From NCBI GenBank assembly GCA_935421135.1, contig OW285188.1:6066733-6130732 (forward strand): a DNA stretch of 64,000 bases, in the 5' to 3' direction. Below, piece after piece: positions 11,782 through 23,700 of the stretch (positions are counted from its first letter, which is position 1; the number at the start of each line of letters is the position of its first letter). A program made the position numbers and the translations under genes. Source of the DNA: Bugulina stolonifera (taxonomy: Eukaryota; Bryozoa; Gymnolaemata; Cheilostomatida; Bugulidae). Under the pieces are notes generated by a model. That model had not been told where the DNA came from. It made no database searches and was given only the letters and a program-made list of their open reading frames with translations.

Positions 11782-14700
11782 TCATTGCGTTGGACAACTG
11801 TTTCGTTTACTTGCTTTATTAACTTTTTTCGCTTTTTGGCTCAAGTTTGACGAGGCCATAATCATTTTATCATCGGTAAATGCTAACCTTAGTCCCCCAC
11901 TTCTGATTACGTCCGCCTCATACTGGTCGTCTATGTCGCTGTCGCTACTACTGCTGTATGAATTAGCTGACACATCTATCACCTCCATTTCCTTCATTGA
12001 TCTCCGCAAATGCTGCTTTTCCCGTTGAGCTCTATTTAACCGTTTCGTATGTCGCTTCCGACCAGGAGATCTCCTTGTGGAAGAATTCTCAGATGCACGA
12101 GTAGTTCTCATAGCTGGTTTCTCACATTGAACGCTTTCTGTCGAAGAAAATTGGTTACCACGATGACGAATGGATAAACGACTAGCCTCTGTTTTTGACC
12201 TGTATTGAGCTGAACTATTAGTCCGTAGCAACTCTATCCCCCTACTTGATTTAGCAGAATCATCAGACTCCGTCTCACTCCTCACTTCTTCATTGGCAGG
12301 TAAATGAGGTGGAGGAAGGCGAGGCCTGTGAGAGTTTTTTGTAGACTTTTCTCCATTTTGCCGCAGGATTGATGGCCTCTGCATTTGAATCGATGCAGTC
12401 GAAGTTAGTAAGCTTGATTTTCCTTTAGAGTGTCTTAAGAGCCTTGGTTTTGCAGGTGGTGGTGGAGGAATATCTTGAGTTCTTATTGGACTTGGAGTCC
12501 AGGACATATCTCTCTGATTTGTTGTCCACCTCACACACTTTTGTTTCGCGGTCATAATTGATGGACCCTTTTCAACTATGACACTGTTGACATGGTTGAC
12601 ACTATGACCTGATTTTACTCGCGTCTTTGGAGGTAGTGGTGGCTTTGTTTCTTCATTGTAAATTTCGTCTTCTATAGGGGGTGGTAGAAAATGTTTATAT
12701 ATACCTGGCCTTTCTTCATACTCCTCGACATAAGATAGCCTGTGCGACCACAAATCTTCCTGAAAGCGTCTGGCTGCTGGTGAAAGTTCTGTACTGTGAC
12801 TTATGGGACTATTGTCTACACTTCCAGTTTGTGTGACGCTGTTATGGACAGTAATGCCGCAACTGCAGTCAGTAGAGCAATATAGTTTGCCATCCTTGGG
12901 CAGAAAGTAGTGGCCCAGGAGAATCCTGTCGCATGTGCAGCAGCGAAAACATTCTGCAGAAGCATGCCAATGTTGTTTGCCATGGTTCATCTGTCCCTCA
13001 TCTACCTCTATAGGTTTACCACAAGCTGCACAGTCCTCAGCCAATCTCTGGTTGAAGCACCCACAGCAATATGGTATCATACCTTTCATGACGTAACGAG
13101 AGCCTCCTAGCTGAGTTCCACACCCAAAGCAGGCAAAGTGTTTGATATGCCAGCAGACACCCTCTGCTTCTGTACACTCTTCCGCGAATATGAGCTGGAA
13201 AATAATAACAACACATTTTGAGACTTGCATGTACCAACCTAAACAGAACTTGATAAAATTTCACTGATTTCTAATTTCCATTATGCATACATATTCAACG
13301 CAGAAACCTACGGTTGTGGCACGGGACTATTGAGGTATAAATTCACACAAAACAAGATTATATAAATCTAATAGAAACAGGTATGTTGATGATTCGCGCC
13401 TTTGACTATCAAAGGAAAATTATGGAGCTTGAGATGAAGACAACAAATTCATAGTCCATGTAGGCCTACATGCTTTCTTATTCACCCTAAGTAATTCTGC
13501 ATCTAAATAATTGTCTTCAGCGCTATTTTTATTTATTATAATACTTTAGAGTTTTCTGCCAACTGACCATATAAACATAAATATCAGGTTGGAGTTATCT
13601 CCTTTTGTCACCATTCTGGAAATTGTTCAAGTGTTTGTTTTTGTAGAATTAATTAAGCAAAATAAACCATGATGTAATAACCCTTTATATTCTCACAATA
13701 ATAGTTGTCAGAGCTGAGAGTAAAGTCGTGCACTTTTCAAAGGTAAACAACAATTGATCTATCAAATACGTGCTCAGCCTTGGAAATCATGGACCTTGTC
13801 AGATTAAATATTGACATCTAGTGATCCGATTGGCTGCAAAACCTAGATATTTCAATCAATGGGAAGTTGGTCAAGCAATGTTTTCAGGCCTCCTTTCCTT
13901 TATTGGCTAACAGTAGGTAAACAAACAGAGCACAGTCTCCATGTAATGTGGACAAATAAAAAGGTGCTAAGATGGGTTTCATTCTTTGAGGCCAAGTATA
14001 CATGTATGTCTAGATAAAATATTGGCTGGCTCATGTTGTATGCAGAAATATACTCAACATTTGGCTAAATAATAATAATATTATCTGGAGTGTGTCCAGA
14101 CAAAGAAGAAAAATCCATTTTAGCGCGAGTAGCTCGCTCTTTACTACATTTGCACGATACCAACTTGTCTGTAATAGTGTGAGAAAGCAATTTCAAATTA
14201 CTTCACTCAAACAAAGTTTTGCAACACTGAGTGTAAATTGGTTGTTGCTAAAAATTACTTATGACCACCTCTCTCTAGGGGGTCGAAGATTTTCTCACCT
14301 CATCACAAGCCGCACATCGTGGTTTCTCCCTCTCGGCGTAATGCCTACCACAATATATCTTGCCGTCTTTATAGCAGTACACCAGATCCACCAGCATCTC
14401 ACCACACTCTTCGCATACAAAGCATTGTGGGTGCCATTGGCAGTCGGACCCTGCTCTCGCAGCAAAAGTTGCGACATCACCTGGTTGAATCTGTCCATGG
14501 CACTAAAACAATATCATGTGATGTGTAATTTTAGAGATTGATCTAGCAAACAAAATATTAGTCAGAAAGACTGATATGGGTATAAGAGGTGATATAGTTT
14601 GCCGACGCGAGAAAAAAAGTATATTATAGACACTGAAGTTCCGATACATCAGACAATTTTCTATTGTATAACCTCCAACTAAAAGGTTTCTGGCTCCACA

Positions 14701-17700
14701 CTTGTTAGATTACCAAATTCCGATGATTTTAGATTATGGTCTATCAGCTGAGAGTGTGCAACTAACTCTAGTAGACTACATGAAAATATCACTGGATAAA
14801 GCAGCAGTAGGCCATTGTTTGACTAGTAGCATCTATTACACCTGTAGGTAAACAGAGGAAGGGCCTATTAGCATAACAATTATTACACTTCTAGTGTCCA
14901 TTAGTGGTTTCCTACTTAGTTATCAAACTAAACATATACATGTACATAGCAAGTGTACCCTGGTTGTTGCTGACTAATGTACCACAGTACAGCTTAGCAA
15001 GGCAGCACCCACTGTCCTTAGGTAAGCTACTGGTCTGCTGCTACGACATGAGAGATGTTTGCTTGGGAGTCTTAGCAGCAACTCAGGGTGCTTATTTCGC
15101 TGAGATGATACTGTCAGTTTCCACAGGTGGTTGGTAGCAAACAACTTGCATGTATGAGAGATTGTATTGCAGTATATAGCATTGCACAAACAGTAACATA
15201 TGTAAGTACTCACCTTACTGCAGTTGCTCGTTTTGAGGGTGACTGGGAGTTGTCTTACTGTTCCCCTTCCTAATGCTTCTTTCTTTCTCTGGTTGTTGAA
15301 GTTGCTATGTTCACGTTTCTCATCCTCACTGAGAGACTGACAGTACTGTACATCTGTATCGTAGAGAGGGAACTGGCACCTCAGTTGCTTCTGTCTGTAC
15401 TCCTCTCCCACGGACCCTATAAATGGGATCTTGTCTTCTGGCAGATGGTTGAAATATTGGTAGACCTGCAAGCACAGAACAGCTACCATTTGAGAATAAT
15501 AATCATGTAATTATACTATATATTACGCATTAACAATATATTTATTTAATTGAATATAATATCCACATGAAATAGCAACTCAATGCTGTAGTCAATTCAG
15601 TGTCCTGGTTACGAAACATGTGTTTTCGAAATGCCATTTTCAAGCAGTTCAAGGTTTAGAAAGTGATGTACATACATAGAGTAGTAGACAATATAATAGT
15701 AAGTATACAAAGCAGATTCAAATCTTCTAAGAAATTATCATCAAGTTATAAACCATCCTACTCTGTTCACAGGATCGGCTTCAAAGCAAACATGATGAAG
15801 CACTCCCAGCATGCCTGAGACTTGACAGTAGGTAGCAAGTGTGAGCTAGTTATGGGCAGGGTGCTGAGTTACGTGGTCAGTAAGCTCTTACATAACACTA
15901 GTGAATGGACTGATTCATCAGACTAATTAGGTTTTGTGTAATTAGACTACTTGAATAAGTTGACATCTCCAGAGCCTATTTAGAACATTTTCATGGATTG
16001 CTCTCTGAGATACTTACTGAGTGCTCAAGGGTAGCTTCAACCCAATAAACATTTAGAATAGAGTATACCCTAATTGTTACTTGCAAAATTGGTATATACA
16101 AGGATGAATACAACCACTATGTAATTAAATAAAGAAAACATGTTATCTATTCTATCTTCCCTTTGATTTTACATTCTCAACTCATTGTTCTATTAGGAAA
16201 AAAATAATTACACCTCATCAAACAGTCCTGTAGTAATTCACACTCTATTATCACACCAGTTATAGAACTAAATAGTCAGTCAATCGAATTATATGTTATT
16301 ATTATGTGTAAATTTACTACAACTATGTACAATGTACTCACAATAAAGATACAAATTATTATATATTTGGTAGTGGAAGGTTTTAGTGAATACAAAGAGT
16401 GCGAACTCTGTTTCCATCTTTACTCCAAATATTAGTTTGGGAATGTTCTATCTTTATAGCACTGGGTACTGTAGATATATTATTATAGTAGCTCTGCCTA
16501 CTGTATGTGGGGCCAATAAAGGCGTAGTATATACATGTACATGTATCTACCGATATACTACATACACTGGTACTGTCTAATAGTACTACACTATTGAGTA
16601 ACCATAACATCATGTACATATTCTATCTTGTGTGGGAAAACTGCATGTCCACCATAAAATTATAATAATTTCCCAGTGTCAATAACCTCCTTACAGATAC
16701 CAGGGTGTTGCATGGTTAGGGATGGGTAAGTCTTCCCCCAACTTGTACCAAGCACAGAATGTGGTTCAATGGTTATTCATGGTAATTTTATAGATCTTAC
16801 CACATGAACTTGCAATAGTATCTGTGCCACCGTATGCATGTACATGTACCATTGTATGCCAATGAACTTGAGCATTACATGCTAATTAACATATTCAACA
16901 AGGCTAACAATATTATTATATACTATAATGTAATAAATAATATAACAGTATGCCTACAATAAACTGCCTACAATATGCTACCACGTGTGAGTGGCAGATA
17001 ACTGGATAAACTCTCTTGCAATATTTCATAGCAGTGTAGTAACTTCTTTTCAGCAGGTGACCAATTTTCCAGAATGCAAACAATAATTGTTGAAGGATGT
17101 TGAAGGATGTTGGCTCTTTGAATGCCATGATATTAGGAAGTAAATAGTAACTCTCACACAAAAGATTTGATACATTTGATTACCTTTAGATGGTTGTATA
17201 AGTTGAGCCTATCTCATGGAAAACAAAGGGGCTATTGAAAGTGGTATGTGTGGACCCACAAATGTGATATATTTCCCATGTACATGTATGTTTACAATCA
17301 TGATAGAAAGAGGGTAATAAAAGGGAAGCCTGAACAATGTGTTTAGAACTTCTCATTGCATGTCAGTTACTCCCACCACCTGTCCTCTCCTGTCATCTAG
17401 TTGTGCTGCATGCAGTGTTACTACAAGATTAGCATCAGCTACTAACTGGTACACAAGTGGGTGATGCCATAGTGGCATGGGCACTAATAAGCTATTGATC
17501 ATAATAAGAAGTTGTCCTCTCCCAATTTCTCTTGCTCTTCTTTTTTTCTCCCAGGGTATGACACACTTTTCTCAACTTTTGCTAGCCAAATATTTTTTGC
17601 GTAAATCTATGGGCAAAGTCATCAGCAATAGTTTGACACAAGTTTCAGGTCTAAAATCGCCCTAATACCAGAGATATGACCGTTTGAAAAACAGGTTTCG

Positions 17701-20700
17701 ACTACAAGATCTTTGGCGTTTTTCATTGTGCCGGTCATATAGACAACAGGTAGACTTGACTAAAATTGATGACGGTTTCTCGGCCTAGTATAATTCGGAC
17801 TCTGGTTGGTCAATTATGCTGACCTAGAAATGGAGGTTCGCCGTACTGTGTAGTTTTGCTATGCAACTTGCAATAAGCCTGTGAGCTTTATCAAATAACG
17901 GACCACGTGATAGAACAACGATGAAACCACATATTACTGATCTTTACGACTTTATCCAAGGCTACACCCAGACAACAACAACCAGCGCAAACAGAAAAAT
18001 TTGCAACTTAGTTTTAGTTTACAACTAAACCAGTATCGAAGCCGTTTCACAATAAACGGCTCTGAATGACACAAATATTGTGGCAATAATTAATTATTCT
18101 CTACCAATGGGTTGTTAGCACCATTATGCATTTCTCAAAAACTTCTTGCAATCAGAGGTTAGGTCTGACACAACTCATTTCGAGTGCACTGATTGAGTGC
18201 TTTTCATTTTATTTTTTATCTGATTCAGTGATTGATTTTTGTTTTATCATTTGAAACTAAACTAAAACTCTTACTTGAATCAATACAGTTCAGTACAGTA
18301 CGAGTCTTATCATGAACCAGCAAACTCTCTTTGCCTCAAACATCACGACAATTAATATGTAAAAATAAAAAAAATAATTATTTATGAATTTATAAATAAT
18401 AAAATAGTTTAGTATGTATATCATATGATAAATAATTATTAACTAAACTTGATATATGTGTTTGTAATAGCGATATAATGATAATATTAATTGAATAATT
18501 AATACAGATATATTTTATTAAATTAAATTCCATGTGGCATGTATATTTATTTTTAATTTTATATAGCAATAGTTCACAGTGCAATTTTTATTGTATAGTA
18601 TCATCATTTAGTTTTTCAAATTCTGTAAATTTACAATACACTTACAGCACTTATACTTGTACTAATGCTTATCTATTCTTAATGAAAGCAATTGCACACG
18701 AACATACATGCAAATTTATTACTACAACTGCAATTATTATTTTAACTATAATATATTAATTATTAAAACTATACTCTACTTTATTAACATTATCTCCAAC
18801 TAATTTACGAATAGGCTCTACTTTATTATCGCGAGATATAAGTACCTCACCAAGGATTAATAAATATTGTAACAATTATAATTCCTTTATAAAATGTGAT
18901 GAATAGTGAAACAAGACACATTTTTATTTAGATTTGTTCCTTATATTTCAATGCTCATCCGGGCATCATCTTCAGAGGATAATTATCCTCTGATGTTGAT
19001 CCTCGGATGAGCATTGAAATACAAGAAACAAATTAAAATAAAAATGCGACTTGTTTTACTGTTCATAATAAAAATATTAGCTCACACTAGCATTTTCCAA
19101 CAGATGTGATGAATAATAAACGTGAATGATATGATATAAGTCTACATTATAGAATATATGATATAACATTTTATCTAGTAAAGTAGGCTCTATATGGTGA
19201 CTCTATGATAAACCTAAAGGAAATTAACAAAAATAAAATTTAAGATTAAAATTCATTTAGTAGAGCCTAGGTATATGGTGAATCTATGATAAACCAAGAT
19301 GGTTATTTTAAACCTGTGACTGATTAATAATTAGTTATGGTTTATTTCATATTTGGGTCAATTGTATAGTATTAGAAATATATAGATATAACATAATTTA
19401 TAAAATATATATGATAAAATTGGGTTTCGTAATATAAGCTGCCGTTATTTATATTAACCTAGACAGGTATAGGGATGCTCTTTATAAATTTATAACAGCA
19501 CTTATAATATGTTCATCATTTACTAGTAATCATAACTGTTATGCTATTCAAGGTTTATAGAGTTACTTTTAGGCCTACATGTTGTATTAATATTTCAGCT
19601 ATTTTATTATCAATATCATTAGGAATGTATCATGCCTAAGCTGGTATTTCTGAGACCATGTTATGATATGAATATAGATTCACCGCCTATCGTTGTAGCT
19701 AGTGCATATGATTTGTAATATAGTGATTTTACATTTTGTTTTTAAGGAAAGGAAAGTCTCGTACACAATAGGAAACATCACAATAAGAACATTATTGCCT
19801 ACTCTTCTACAGGGGCAAGCTGCTGCTTATTGCAAGATGATGGCATTCCAGCATGGATTATCCATAATGCATTTGGTCTTTGTGATGAGAGGTAGGCAGT
19901 AACTTCAGACTATATAAACTATGCAAGGCCTGTTGCTATCAGAACATTTGAAGCAGATGTATAGAAAATGGTCATCAATGTCCACAATGCAAGCTATATT
20001 TTATCAAATTTGGTCAAATTCTTGTTCATTTGGTGCTTATATCGCCAGGCCACTGTTTGGGTAGCATTCTTAGCCCACCAATCAATGCACAGGTGATGGC
20101 AGAACTTTTCAGACTCCTATGTTGTGTAAACTACTAAGCATCCATAAATGAATGGTAGCCTATATATATATTTGTTGCCATCAACACTTGGCTGTCAATC
20201 CATATTTTTCAGGTCAATTTGCAGCCACAAATTTGATATGTAGCTTTTTGTAATTTTAGATTGACAGGTGATGGTGTCATCATTATAGATTAGCTTGGTA
20301 TGTCCTCAAGCCTCCATAATGTAACAGTTCAAAAGTCACTCCGCCACTAGTTGGTGTCTACTCTCACCTGGTTGATTCTACAAGAACGCATTTACCGTAA
20401 ACCCATTGCAAGAAGTACATGTAGATAGTGTGATGATGCTAGCATCTACATTGTATCTAGTTTGAATTGCATTTTGTTACCTTGGGTTCGGCTACGGCAA
20501 TAACATGCTGTACATGAACTATTCAAGATAAAACTTATTGATGTTGGTGTGTGTCTGCTGACCTTTAGCATCTTTATCTGTATTAATGTTTTTATATTTC
20601 TTAGGTTTACTTAGCATAGATTTTCTGGGAGGTTACAATTTATTTTTCCATGCCTGAAATAGTTTAAAATGTCCAAGTATATTTTGAAACTACTGTTTTT

Positions 20701-23700
20701 ATGCAAGGAGTTTGTCTTTTGTGAGTAGTCAGAGACTTACTTGCTTGTGTTTTCTTATTCAAAATTATACTTGTAGTTTTATCCTGGTACTTGCTTGTAT
20801 TACTACTTGCTAAAATTATTATAACAGCTGTGAGAATCTAGATATTGCTGGCCAGACACCCACCTAGGCTGTCATTAAACCCACAGCTAAGCCGAGTGCT
20901 ACAGAGAATTGGCTATTATTATACATGATATACAGCTGTGCAACATTTGTAGTCATAGTTTGTGAATATAACTATACTTGTGTCTGGTGATTTGTGTTCT
21001 ACATCATATAAAAAAGGGTAAATGTTAAGACTCCTACTATGAACATAAGCATACAGAACTGGTAATTGTTTCAGCCTTATAAATTGAAATTGTGTAGTTC
21101 CAACAGCAGCCAAGTTGCCTTTTTAATATTCATCTCTGCTAAAATACATGTAGATATTTGTGATATTTGTATACATTGGATTTAGCTTTTTATACAACCA
21201 TGTAACTAACTGTCGTCACTATACTAGTACATCTAGTCGGGCTCTACCTACAGGTGTAGCAGAATAATACCATATTTCACAGCTGTTTCCAATATGCAAT
21301 GAACTGGTTTCAAATATTCCTCCATGTAGCTTCGGTTGTACAAGTGTCTATTAATACTGGAAGACCTATGTACAAGTCGCAGCTGGTAGTCCAGTACTAG
21401 AGTTATTTTTAGAAATGTGTCATTCTGTGAGACTGTTTGCAGTGAAAACTCCATTACCAACTGTACAAGCTGCCTAGTTCTTTCTCTCTACCAAATTTAT
21501 TATTGTTACCTGGAACATCTTTGAATGACCAATGTATAATATTCTAGCAATGCATTTATTTTGAAAATGCAGATACATGTATATAGCTTACACATAAGGT
21601 TACATGAACAACTAGCCATTAATACGAAAATCATAAACACTATTTATACATGTACAATGACTTACGTTTATACGTACATACATGCCTTAATAAAACCATT
21701 TAATGCAGATATAATGTGTAAATTCATAGGTTGTCCACTAAGCATAGGATAAAAGGCTGCATTGGTGACTGAACATTGGCACAAATACTAGTACACTGAC
21801 ACTAGTAAAAATTCTGACAACTAGACATGTCACAGATGAAGATATCAAAGATTTAAGTTTAGTACAATCGCTTCAGTTAATGAACATCACCATAATTGAA
21901 GAACAGTCTTCCTTTATCTTTACACAGCCATTTTCTAAACAGGAGTTCGAAAATGGGTGTGGTGGATCAGCTAATGTCATGGCTTATTTACCAACTGCTC
22001 ATTTGCCATGTCCCAACTGCCGTTTTCAAACAGTAGCCACACAGTTCTAGCTAAGAGTTGACCTTTGTGGGTATCTGTTACCAACATCTGCTGGATGCAT
22101 TGTTGCAATAACTCCGCATAGAATCTACAGTGGGTAGTCAGTCAAACGTTGGTACCATTTCAACCTCTATAGATTAAGGCACTACAATGAAAATATTCGC
22201 TGTGATTAGTATGATAACATGCAGAGTCCGAAACTGCTAACTGGGTGAACTTTGAAATATGTCATGGGATAACAGAAGTGACAAGCATAAATCGAGTTAT
22301 TTCCTTTGGGTAGTCATGAGATGGTTGCTAAAATTAACAAAGTCCTGTGTGAAATGGCAACAGTTGAAGAGAAGCCACTATCGAACTATAAGTCAAAATA
22401 AATTTTCTCATAATTACTTCCTATTAGACCCAAAGTTTCAATATATCATACATTGCATGAAAGGGATAGTAGATATTATAGTAAACTGTAACTTGAGAGC
22501 CGAGAATTGGAAATTTTGGTGAATTAAGTAGTTTTTGATGCCAAATAGTTCATGGCAGTAGAGGTACAGCTCCTTGGACAATTGGCAGCTGACTCCGTGA
22601 TGCACATGGTATTTGCATAGGGAGTGATACCAATGTCTGTGTGTACTTCTCCGTACTAAAAATTTGAGATTTAAAACGACTCAAACCTTCCCAAGTTTTG
22701 ACATTTTCCATTGTTACATGAAGAAGCTAAGGAATACTCTGAACGTAAGTTAGGGTATGCTCCACTGACCAGAAGAATTATAGGCCTAATACATGAGTAG
22801 ATATAACAAGAAATTAAATCTAAAGAACCATTACCGCATTGCATGAATTAGTTGAAGAGAAATACATGCTGATGAATGAATCCAACTTGTTTATCATGAG
22901 AACATGATTTAGTTTATTTGCGCTTGGCAGGTTGAGTTTGAAGAATTCAATTATTTTCATATGGTTTAGATTATTAACCTGATCAACGGCTTTAAGCCAA
23001 AATATTAAAATTAGACAAAAAAATTAAATATAGATTCTAACAAAACAATAATTTATACATGGCCTATTTATTTATTAAATATCATTATTAATTACGATTA
23101 TATAATAATATTATAATTATTTTAATATATAATTATAAATAATTATAATAAATGTTAATATAAATCTCATATCATATTTATATTATATTATCATTTAATA
23201 TCTAAATATCAATATGGCAATAATATGGCAATAATCATATAATTATACTAATTAATAATAATAATGAATAAGTAGTATTAAATATAATATAATTAATATA
23301 TATTTTGTTATTATTTATATTAAATGTAGGCCTACATACGTTATAGATCTGTACCACCACGATCCATCATCCATCCATCTCCTACTGCATCACCGAAATC
23401 CTTGATCTAGATGTTCATTGTCTGTGATTGATTGTCATTGTCACTCATTGTGATTGTTTGTTGAACACTACACTGAACAGGTATGCCAGTTTTACAGACA
23501 GAAGAGTACTTGAGCAGAACATTAAAATTGAGTTGAGTGATTGCAATGAAGCACGTTGTTGAAGCCTATAGTCGATAGTTCACTATATTTTGCACTCGAG
23601 TCTGCATTTCATTGCAACGAGCTGTAAAGTTACTCGGGAAATTTAAATTCCTTCGACTTGAGCAAGGTTTTAACAACAAGAAAATGGGTCACAACTTGCA

